From CAADGY01 sp900696665 (GTDB lineage: Bacteria; Acidobacteriota; Terriglobia; Bryobacterales; Bryobacteraceae): a DNA stretch of 64,000 nucleotides. The notes under the pieces are model-generated. The model saw only the letters and a program-made list of their open reading frames with translations. It was not told where the DNA came from and did not search any database. Each line of letters opens with the position of its first letter. Positions within the stretch are counted from its first letter, which is position 1. The translations under genes and the position numbers were made by a program. The stretch is taken from positions 1-64,000 of the forward strand of contig JAPSFM010000002.1 of assembly GCA_035063885.1 (NCBI GenBank), in the 5' to 3' direction. Shown here piece after piece: positions 38,575 through 45,977 of this stretch.

Positions 38575-39182
38575 TCTAGCGGAGGCGGCATCGGAATGGG
38601 GACGGCCGCTTGCGCAAGCTTCTCCAGCCCCTCAATCACTTCGTGCGAGGCTTCCGCAAACCGGCGCGCCAGCTCAAACATACCGCTGTCGTACGCGGAT
38701 CTGGCCTGCTGGTACAGCCGGCTCCCCAGCCGCACGTATTCAGGTCCGAACGGATCTTTACTCTGGGTGGAAAAGTATTCGCCCTGTTTGACGCGAAAAT
38801 AGGTCCGCTCGAGCATACGCGCCGTCTTCCGGCGCGCTTCGCCATCGACGCTTTCCGAGCGGCTGTTCTGGGATTTCCTGCGTGCTGCCTTCAACTCTTC
38901 GCTGGCGTCGAGAAAAGAGTCGATGGCGGAGCGGATCCTCGAATCCGTGTAAGTCCCCGCGGCCAGAGGTCTCCAGGTGGCCATCAGTTCCGCTACCCGC
39001 TCATGCAGAAACTTCTGCTCGGAGGTGACGCCGCCACCGGATTCGAGGCGCTTCAGGCGCTCGGAAAATTCGGTTATTTGCTGACTCTTTTTTTTCCTAT
39101 CCGAGCGATCATCGCCGGCCTGGACGTTGTGCAGCAGCCATGCCGCGGCAACCAACGGTAAAAGAATTCGCGTGCGCATCAA
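38571..39182 (-). CDS. Small secreted alpha-helical protein of unknown function in a sensory operon
   Basis: A 203-residue protein that I do not recognise. It has a signal peptide (about 1-22, ending NVQAG), then a very charged, largely helical body, including QITEFSERLKRLES, RIRSAIDSFLDASEELKAA and LYQQARSAYDSGMFELARRF, the last resembling a TPR-like helical pair. It ends in a proline tail (PIPMPPPLD). Its start overlaps the TonB receptor stop and its stop overlaps the kinase start, each by four bases. Strict co-translation between receptor and kinase suggests a role in passing a signal between outer membrane and sensor (inference). Confidence 0.75.
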   Translation of the reverse strand: MMRTRILLPLVAAAWLLHNVQAGDDRSDRKKKSQQITEFSERLKRLESGGGVTSEQKFLHERVAELMATWRPLAAGTYTDSRIRSAIDSFLDASEELKAARRKSQNSRSESVDGEARRKTARMLERTYFRVKQGEYFSTQSKDPFGPEYVRLGSRLYQQARSAYDSGMFELARRFAEASHEVIEGLEKLAQAAVPIPMPPPLD

Positions 39183-41722
39183 AATGTAAATCGAACGGAG
39201 GCTTGCAATCGCCTTGCTGCACTGGCCGCTACCGGTTTCCCGAAAAACGGTGAGCTTTGGTTTCCGACCAGCCGCGTGTAGTTGACGCGATTTAACACGT
39301 TGAACCCGTCGAGCGACACCACCACACCGGGAGAACGCTCGCTGGTGCCGCCCGAAAGCCGGAATGCCCGCGAAAGCCGCAAGTCCAATCTGGATTCGCC
39401 GGGCATCTGCAAAGCATTCCTGCCCACTCCACTGGGCCGCTCCAGAGCCAGGCCGTCACGGTTAAGATCAAGGCCCGTGGTCCATTCATAGGGCCGCCCG
39501 CTCGAGGCCGAATAAATGATGCCCAGGCCGAAACTCTTCGGTAAATCAACCAGCCCGGCCGCTCGAAAACGGTGGCGCCGGTCCCAGCCGGCGCGCGCCC
39601 ACTGGCCGCGCATATCCAGGCTGTCCGGGGGAAGCCCGCCCGTATCGTTATGGGACGATCCCAGACGGTATCGGAGTTGTCCCCGGAAGAACCGCAATAT
39701 CCGCCCATTAGCCGAAATGTGCAGTCCCTGCGATTTCATTGTTCCCGATGACTGTATTTCGCGGATAAAACCGTAGGAGTGCATCGGCCGCTCAAAATCC
39801 GGCGGAAGTGGAGCATTAGCGTCGATGGTACGCCACAGATTTGTTCCGCGCGTCACGGAATAACTGGCGCCGAGCCTGAAATCCCGGGTGAACCGGTGCT
39901 CGATTCCTCCACTGAAATCGAAACTGTAAGGCAGCTTCGCACGCCGGGAAAGTTCGACAATGTTGGGCGGCAGCGCGGCTGTGGAGCCGGTATCGAGCAC
40001 CGGATAAGCCGGCGCCAGGATCTGTAGATCCCGAAGGCGAAGCCCGTTCAACTGGAGGAGATCCGACACGGTCCTTATTCCGAGGCGGTCGTAGAACATG
40101 CCGCCACCCGCACGGATGACGGTGTTTCCGCTCTCGTTCAAACCCCAGGCGATAGAGAGACGCGGCGCGATGTTGTTGTAGTCTCCCAAGTGCCCCTGTG
40201 CGTCATAGCGCAAGCCGAGTCCCAAGGTCAGCCGGGACGACAACTTGACATCGTCCTGGAAAAACGCCGAGCCCTGCCAGTAGAAGAAATCCATATCCGG
40301 CTCTCCCACTCTAACCGTGTAGGACAGCGGACGGCCGGCCACATAATCCTCCAGCGAGGCGAACTGGTAGGTACCACCAAAATTGTTACGTTCCACCAGC
40401 CGCTGCCACTCGAGCGTGGGCGTCGTGATGCCCCAACGCAACGAGTGCCGGCCCCGTGTGTTCGAAAATGTCCAGTTCAACGACAGGCGATTGCGGTCCT
40501 GAGCCTGATCCTGCTGCGCGCCCCCTCCGGTGAACGCATCGTTGACGACGATTCTTGCGGCATCGGGCGTCTCGCTCCTATTGGTTTCGTGGCTGTTTCT
40601 GTAGCGGATTTCCAGGTCCGAGAAGAACGTGGCGGACGGGAACCAGCGGTATCCGAATCCCGCGACGTGATCGCGGTCGCGATTTACATAAGCGGACTCC
40701 GGGAGATTGAAACCGCCGATTCCCCGCTTCTGCCATTCTCGATCGTACCCATACCTCCACGACAAAACGTGGCGCTCGCCCACATAGCGGTTTACGCGGC
40801 CGTAGATGCCCGTTTCCCTTTCAGGCTGTACGAGACTTTGTTGAAACAACCCGGAAGGTGTGCGGGCAAACACAGGCTGCTGGATCTCGTCGGTCTGCCG
40901 CTCCACGCTCAGCAGGAAGGTGGTATTGCCGGAACCAGCGAGCGGACCGGTGAGATGTCCTTCAAAGAACCGCCGCTGTTGTGGAGGCCTGCTAGGTGAA
41001 AAAGCGTTGCGGGCGTTCATGCGCGCGTCGCGTAATCCCGCCATGAAGCTGCCGTGAAACTGGTTCGAGCCTTGTTTAGTGATTACTTCGATGCGTCCCC
41101 GCCCAGGACGCGAAAACTCCGCCGAGTAACGATTCCGGTTGATACGCACCTCGGCGATGGCCGATGGGCTGACGCCTAGTTGGTCGGTTTCCATGCCATC
41201 CACCACCAGGGATACGCCTTCCGATCCCATCGCGCTATCGTCCACGAATTCGCCCGCCGCAGCCAGAATATCCTGATCGAGGACCGGGAGCCCGTACAGC
41301 ATCTCGCTATCAAACTCCAGGGCGTCGGCGTTCCCGGCCGGCGAGAGTTCCGGTTCATCTCTTTCCGCGGTTACCGTCACCTCTTCGGAACGGGCGGCCA
41401 ACTCAAGACGGATTTGCAGGTTTGAGATATCTCTGGTGATCTCGATTTCCTGTTGTGAGTCCGAAAAATCCGGAGCGCGGGCCACCAGGCGGGCTTCTCC
41501 GGCTGGAACGCTCTCGAAAGAAAACCTCCCTTCCACATTCGTTTCGGTGCGGCGGGTCCCCGACGTTTCTCCTGACATGTATAAGGTTATCTTCACGTCC
41601 GGTACCGGTAAACCAGTCGAGTCTGTTACGGCGCCGCTCACACGATGTCCCTGTGGCCTTGAGCTTTGGTTCTGGGCCTGTACGCTCCATCCAGCCAGCA
41701 GCAATACGATCAGATACCTCAT
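39179..41722 (-). CDS. TonB-dependent receptor with carboxypeptidase-regulatory-like domain (3), head of the two-component operon
   Basis: A receptor of 847 residues starting at ATG 41722 with signal peptide MRYLIVLLLAGWSVQAQ; a TTG at 41740 is also in frame. The carboxypeptidase-regulatory-like domain starts HRVSGAVTDSTGLPVPDVKI. The plug region is shorter than in the other Oar-like receptors (VSLVVDGMETDQLGVSPSAI, RPGRGRIEVITKQGSNQFHG) and the barrel ends in ASVRFTF. It is the smallest of the four Oar-like receptors here. It is followed by a small secreted protein, a histidine kinase and a sigma-54 regulator, all with 4-base overlaps. That makes it a candidate sensory or self-regulated transporter. 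Confidence 0.9.
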   Translation of the reverse strand: MRYLIVLLLAGWSVQAQNQSSRPQGHRVSGAVTDSTGLPVPDVKITLYMSGETSGTRRTETNVEGRFSFESVPAGEARLVARAPDFSDSQQEIEITRDISNLQIRLELAARSEEVTVTAERDEPELSPAGNADALEFDSEMLYGLPVLDQDILAAAGEFVDDSAMGSEGVSLVVDGMETDQLGVSPSAIAEVRINRNRYSAEFSRPGRGRIEVITKQGSNQFHGSFMAGLRDARMNARNAFSPSRPPQQRRFFEGHLTGPLAGSGNTTFLLSVERQTDEIQQPVFARTPSGLFQQSLVQPERETGIYGRVNRYVGERHVLSWRYGYDREWQKRGIGGFNLPESAYVNRDRDHVAGFGYRWFPSATFFSDLEIRYRNSHETNRSETPDAARIVVNDAFTGGGAQQDQAQDRNRLSLNWTFSNTRGRHSLRWGITTPTLEWQRLVERNNFGGTYQFASLEDYVAGRPLSYTVRVGEPDMDFFYWQGSAFFQDDVKLSSRLTLGLGLRYDAQGHLGDYNNIAPRLSIAWGLNESGNTVIRAGGGMFYDRLGIRTVSDLLQLNGLRLRDLQILAPAYPVLDTGSTAALPPNIVELSRRAKLPYSFDFSGGIEHRFTRDFRLGASYSVTRGTNLWRTIDANAPLPPDFERPMHSYGFIREIQSSGTMKSQGLHISANGRILRFFRGQLRYRLGSSHNDTGGLPPDSLDMRGQWARAGWDRRHRFRAAGLVDLPKSFGLGIIYSASSGRPYEWTTGLDLNRDGLALERPSGVGRNALQMPGESRLDLRLSRAFRLSGGTSERSPGVVVSLDGFNVLNRVNYTRLVGNQSSPFFGKPVAASAARRLQASVRFTF

Positions 41723-41735
41723 CCCCAACTGATAG

Positions 41736-41751
41736 TGCAAGTGCTATTCCG
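41736..41751 (-). promoter_or_regulatory. Possible sigma-54-type promoter element
   Basis: On the minus strand CGGAATAGCACTTGCA has GG and GC ten bases apart with TTGCA, which fits the -24/-12 pattern. The operon encodes a sigma-54 activator, so self-regulation would make sense. Transcription would start only about three bases before the ATG at 41722, which weakens the call. Confidence 0.25.
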
Positions 41752-41873
41752 AGCTAAGAACAAGCGTTTTGAGCAGGTTGGCGTCCTTATCGCCCGGCCT
41801 CGCGTGCGGATTCGTTACGGGCAGCGTGCGGATTTGTATCAATACCAGCCCGCCGCGCTTATGATGGATACCT

Positions 41874-42293
41874 ATGAGAACACTGCTCGCATTCGCCGTC
41901 TTGACCGGCGCCATAACCTGTTTTGCGGCTGCCGGCCAGGAAGTGGAGAACGCTGAAAAGGCCTGGGCTGCGGCCGTCACAGCGAACGACTATGCCGCTA
42001 TCGACAGGCTGCTGGGAGACGGCCTGATCTATGGCCATTCAACGGGCCTGGTGGAAACCAAGAGCCAGTACATCGCGGCATTACGCTCCGGACAGCAGAA
42101 ATACGATCAGATCCGCCACGAAAGCATGAACGTGAAAACCTACGGAAATGCGGCCGTGGTTTCATCCAGAGTGCGCATGACCGGCAGCACAAAAGGGAAG
42201 CCGTTTGACAACCAGCTCATCATGATGCACGTGTGGGTGAAGAACGGAGGCGCCTGGAAACTGGTGGGCCACCAGACAGCACGTATGCCGTGA
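41874..42293 (+). CDS. Secreted SnoaL/NTF2-fold protein (DUF4440)
   Basis: A 139-residue protein with a signal peptide (about 1-20, ending FAAAG) and one NTF2-like cone domain of the DUF4440 type: VENAEKAWAAAVTANDYAAIDRLLGDGLIYGHSTG, then strands VRMTGSTKGK and a terminal MMHVWVKNGGAWKLVGHQTARM. Such domains bind small molecules or serve as catalytic pockets; no catalytic set is recognisable. It is divergent from the TonB receptor operon and has no clear partner. Confidence 0.82.
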   Translation: MRTLLAFAVLTGAITCFAAAGQEVENAEKAWAAAVTANDYAAIDRLLGDGLIYGHSTGLVETKSQYIAALRSGQQKYDQIRHESMNVKTYGNAAVVSSRVRMTGSTKGKPFDNQLIMMHVWVKNGGAWKLVGHQTARMP

Positions 42294-42533
42294 GAGCGCG
42301 GTGGCGGCGTGAAAATGAAGACTGGCCTGGGACGCGCCTGAATGAAGCGTTCGGGATTGCGTTGGAACGCCGGGCTCGGAACGACCTGCCGCTGCATGAT
42401 GACCTCGCCGCCGGGCAGGGAACTACTTTGCTGAGGCACGACATTCTCACTTTGCTGCCACATCACTTCTGCGGGGAAACACTGTCCTTGATAAGCGTCC
42501 CTTCGTCATCTACATTTGACGAGTGAGGTCTTC

Positions 42534-44114
42534 GTGAGCCAGCGATTTGATGTAGCCATCATTGGGGGCGGGCACAACGGGTTAGTTGCCGCGGCTTATC
42601 TTGCCAGGGCGGGACGCAGAGTGGTTGTCCTCGAACGCCGGGAGGTGGTCGGGGGATGTTCCGTAACCGAAGAAATCTGGCCGGGGTTTCGCGTCTCCAC
42701 CGCCGCTTATCTTACCAGCCTGCTGCAGGAGCGCATTATTCAGGACCTCGACCTGCCCCGCTTCGGTTACGCCGTGGATGCAAAGGACCCGGCCTTCTTC
42801 TCGCCGTTCCCCGACGGCCGCTATCTGTTCACCTGGCAGGACCAAAGCCGGACCCTCGCGGAAATTGCAAGATTCTCAGAGCGCGACGCGGAGCGTTATC
42901 CGGAGTATGAAGCTCAACTCGAGCGCATATCCGCGACCGTGGAGTCGCTCCTGCTCACAGCCCCTCCCGAATTTCCGCCGCAGCGCGCCAGCGACTACCT
43001 CGACTACTTGAAACTCATCGGAAAGGTGCGGGGATTGCAACGCCGGGACATGATCGCGCTCGTGAAGATCTTTACGCAGAGCGCCGCTGAGTACCTCGAC
43101 GAGTGGTTCGAATCGGAGCAGGTGAAGGTAACCTTGGCCACCGATGGCGTCATCGGTGCGAACGGCGGCCCCCGTTCCCCAGGCACGGCCTACATCCTGC
43201 TGCACCACTGCATGGGCGGTGTGGCAGGCAAGCGCGGGCTATGGGGCTTCGTTCGTGGTGGAATGGGCGCTGTTTCCGAAGCCATCGCCGGTGCTGCCAG
43301 GGCCGCCGGAGCCATCATCCGTACTAATTCGGAGGTCGAGAAAATTCGTATTGTGGGGAACCGCGCAACCGGCGTGGTGCTTGCCGGAGGGGAAGAAATC
43401 AGCGCGGCAATCGTGGCGAGCAATCTCGATCCGCACCTGACCTTCCTGCGGCTGGCCGGCGAGGAGCACCTTGATGGAGAATTCGCGTCGCGCATCAGGC
43501 AGTACCGCTCCGAAGGTACATCGCTGAAGATGAACCTGGCACTTTCTGGCCTGCCGGAATTTCGCGTTCTGCCGGGCGCTCCAGGACCCCAACACCGGGC
43601 CACCATGCACATCTGCCCTTCGGTCGAGTACGTCGAGAAGGCTTGGGACGACGCCAAGTATGGGCACCCGTCTCAAGCGCCTCTCGTGGAAATGACAATC
43701 CCCACCATGTATGACGCCAGCCTGGCTCCTTCCGGGAAGCACATCATGGGGATCTTCCTGCAATACGCGCCGTATACGTTGCGGGAGGGAGACTGGGACA
43801 GCCTGCGCGAACCTTTCGCCGAACGCGTGCTCGACACTATTGAGGAGTACGTGCCGGATATCCGGTCCATTATCATCGACCGTCAAGTACTCACACCGCT
43901 GGATCTGGAACGTAAGTTTGGACTTACGGGCGGGAACATCTTCCATGGCGAGATGAGCCTGGACCAGATGTTCTTCCTGCGGCCAGTGGCTGGTTGCGCC
44001 CGTTACAAAACGCCGGTCCCCGGCCTATATCTTTGCGGGTCCGGCGCACATCCGGGAGGTGGGGTGATGGGGGCGCCGGGATATAATGCCGCTCGTGCGA
44101 TCCTCAAAGGTTGA
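42534..44114 (+). CDS. FAD-dependent oxidoreductase of the PYROXD2/phytoene-desaturase-like family
   Basis: A 526-residue flavoprotein. The dinucleotide-binding motif is AIIGGGHNGLVAAAYLARAG, glycines at about 11-16, followed by VVVLERREVVGGCSVTEE. The C-terminus has GLYLCGSGAHPGGGVMGAPGYNAA, typical of the CrtI/PYROXD2 group. No carotenoid genes are near, so a carotenoid role is unlikely. GTG at 42534 with GAGG just upstream is preferred; TTG at 42516 is in frame. The gene ends exactly where the convergent glycosylase gene ends (44114/44115). Confidence 0.88.
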   Translation: MSQRFDVAIIGGGHNGLVAAAYLARAGRRVVVLERREVVGGCSVTEEIWPGFRVSTAAYLTSLLQERIIQDLDLPRFGYAVDAKDPAFFSPFPDGRYLFTWQDQSRTLAEIARFSERDAERYPEYEAQLERISATVESLLLTAPPEFPPQRASDYLDYLKLIGKVRGLQRRDMIALVKIFTQSAAEYLDEWFESEQVKVTLATDGVIGANGGPRSPGTAYILLHHCMGGVAGKRGLWGFVRGGMGAVSEAIAGAARAAGAIIRTNSEVEKIRIVGNRATGVVLAGGEEISAAIVASNLDPHLTFLRLAGEEHLDGEFASRIRQYRSEGTSLKMNLALSGLPEFRVLPGAPGPQHRATMHICPSVEYVEKAWDDAKYGHPSQAPLVEMTIPTMYDASLAPSGKHIMGIFLQYAPYTLREGDWDSLREPFAERVLDTIEEYVPDIRSIIIDRQVLTPLDLERKFGLTGGNIFHGEMSLDQMFFLRPVAGCARYKTPVPGLYLCGSGAHPGGGVMGAPGYNAARAILKG

Positions 44115-44723
44115 TTACAGACCGGCCTTTTCTTCCAGGCTGCGCCAGAGATACCAACTCGCCACAGTGCAGTAGGGGTGCCACGACCTGGCGATTTCGG
44201 CAACCTGTTTGACCGCCGGCAGCTCGGGAAGCGAGTAGGCCTTTCGAATCGCCACCCGAATGCCAAGATCTGCCGACGGAAGAACGTTGGTCCTCCGCAG
44301 CGCAAAGATCAGGAACATATGGGCGGTCCAGGTGCCGATGCCCTTTACCTCTGTAAGCTTGCCGATGACCTGCCGGTCGGTCAGCCGGCGAAGCGCGGCG
44401 AAATCGAGTTCTCCCGACAGGGTACGCTCTGCAAGGTCCAGAATATAAGCCGTTTTCTGCTGCGAAAGACCTGCACGGCGTATTTCCTTCGCTCCGTGAG
44501 AAAGGATCAGGTCCGGTGACAGGCGGCCTCCATCCCCCACCGCGACAGCCAGGCGATTGTAAATTGTTGCGGCTGCTTTTCCGCTGAGTTGCTGATAGAC
44601 GATGCTCCGGACCAGCGTGCTGAACTCGGGTTCGAGGTACTCGATGCGGTACTTCCCTACCTTCTCAATAATCCCGCCCAAAACGGGATCCGCGCTCTTC
44701 AGATGCAGAATAGCTTTACGCAT
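44115..44723 (-). CDS. AlkA-like DNA-3-methyladenine glycosylase (HhH-GPD)
   Basis: A 202-residue base-excision repair glycosylase that removes alkylated purines. The helix-hairpin-helix is LTEVKGIGTWTAHMFL (about 123-138), with the catalytic Asp152 in NVLPSADLGIR. The N-terminal SIVYQQLSGKAA is characteristic. It lacks the extra N-terminal domain of E. coli AlkA and is closer in size to the Mag1/short type. The frame is open to 44858, but ATG at 44723 gives the normal start MRKAILHLKSADP and leaves 37 bases to the divergent VWFA gene. Confidence 0.93.
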   Translation of the reverse strand: MRKAILHLKSADPVLGGIIEKVGKYRIEYLEPEFSTLVRSIVYQQLSGKAAATIYNRLAVAVGDGGRLSPDLILSHGAKEIRRAGLSQQKTAYILDLAERTLSGELDFAALRRLTDRQVIGKLTEVKGIGTWTAHMFLIFALRRTNVLPSADLGIRVAIRKAYSLPELPAVKQVAEIARSWHPYCTVASWYLWRSLEEKAGL

Positions 44724-44760
44724 TGGAACACAATGGCCGGGCGGCGCATCTCTAAATTGT

Positions 44761-45747
44761 ATGAGATGGATGAGCTTTGCGGCGATACCGGGCGTCTTGT
44801 GCCTGTTTGCCGCTTTACCACAGGTACAGCCGCCGCCGGAAGAGACCTCGCCCACCATTCAAGTGGACGTGGATTTTGTCAATATTCTCTTTTCTGTGCG
44901 CGACAAAAAGGGCGCGCTCATCCCGAATCTGGGGAAAGAAGATTTTGCGGTGTTTGAAGAGGGCAAGCACCAGGAAGTGAAGTATTTTGTCCGTGAGACC
45001 GGCCTGCCGCTCACCATGGGTCTGCTAGTGGACGTCAGCCGCAGCCAGGAAAACCTGATTGACATCGAACGCAGGGCCGCCTATGAGTTTTTTTCCCAGG
45101 TCTTAAAGGAAAAGGATCTCGCATTCCTCATCAGCTTTGGGTCGGAAAGCGAGTTACTCCAGGATTTCACCGGTTCTCCGCGCCTGCTCCAGCGAGGCCT
45201 CGAAGATCTGCGGGTGAAGACTTCCGTGGGAGGTCTCCATCCCGGTCCAGTGCCGACCGCGAACCGGCCGAAAGGCACAGTCTTGTACGATGCCGTCTAC
45301 CTCGCCGCAACCGAGAAACTGAGGAGCGAAGTCGGCCGCAAGGCAATCATCCTCATCACGGACGGCAATGACCAGGGCAGTATGATGTCACGGGACCAGG
45401 CCATTGAGGCCGCGCAGAGGTCCGATGTCATCATCTACAGCATCTTCTATGAGGACCGTTCCTTTGGCAGCGGCAGCGGATTCTACTACAGCGGCGACGA
45501 GGGCACGCTTCGTAGAATGTCCGAAGAGACCGGCGGGCGCGTGTTCCGGGTTGACCGCAAGCACACACTGGACTCCATCTTCGATGAGATTCAGAACGAA
45601 ATGCGCAGCCAGTATGCCATCGGCTATACGCCACTGAACGAAGCCCGGGACGGCTCGTTCCGCCGTATTGAGATCCGGCCAAAGAACAAGGACCTGAAGG
45701 TCCAGGCCCGGAAGGGCTACTATGCCGGAGCGCGGCTGAAGAAGTAA
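44761..45747 (+). CDS. VWFA-related protein, acidobacterial type (TIGR03436)
   Basis: A 328-residue exported protein. The signal segment is followed by IQVDVDFVNILFSVRDKKG and DFAVFEEGKHQEVKYF, the usual lead of the acidobacterial VWFA-related family. The von Willebrand A domain has an intact metal-ion site, DVSRS (Asp91, Ser93, Ser95), and IILITDGNDQGS. The C-terminus has YAIGYTPLNEARDGSFRRIE and VQARKGYYA, conserved in this family. The function is unknown, probably adhesion or protein interaction in the envelope. ATG at 44761 is chosen; upstream in-frame sequence overlaps the divergent glycosylase. Confidence 0.92.
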   Translation: MRWMSFAAIPGVLCLFAALPQVQPPPEETSPTIQVDVDFVNILFSVRDKKGALIPNLGKEDFAVFEEGKHQEVKYFVRETGLPLTMGLLVDVSRSQENLIDIERRAAYEFFSQVLKEKDLAFLISFGSESELLQDFTGSPRLLQRGLEDLRVKTSVGGLHPGPVPTANRPKGTVLYDAVYLAATEKLRSEVGRKAIILITDGNDQGSMMSRDQAIEAAQRSDVIIYSIFYEDRSFGSGSGFYYSGDEGTLRRMSEETGGRVFRVDRKHTLDSIFDEIQNEMRSQYAIGYTPLNEARDGSFRRIEIRPKNKDLKVQARKGYYAGARLKK

Positions 45748-45977
45748 TCAAGATCCCTCTTGACCGGTTTCGGGTTTCGATAGCGCGCCCCGATCTCCGC
45801 GGCGCGTGCAACTGAGAGGTGAGTGTCAGCGGGCGGTTGGCAGCCACCGTTCCATGACCGTCGCGGCGCCGCTATCATTTTCCTGTCGCGCACCCCCAAT
45901 CTCCACCGGCAAGTGGCGGCACGGGCTGGGAAATCAGATAATTGGGTTCTTACGTGATAGAAGTAAGGACCACAATC

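Noticed and set aside
44602..44760. Upstream extension of the VWFA gene frame
   Set aside because: It runs antisense through the glycosylase gene start and would bury the signal peptide.
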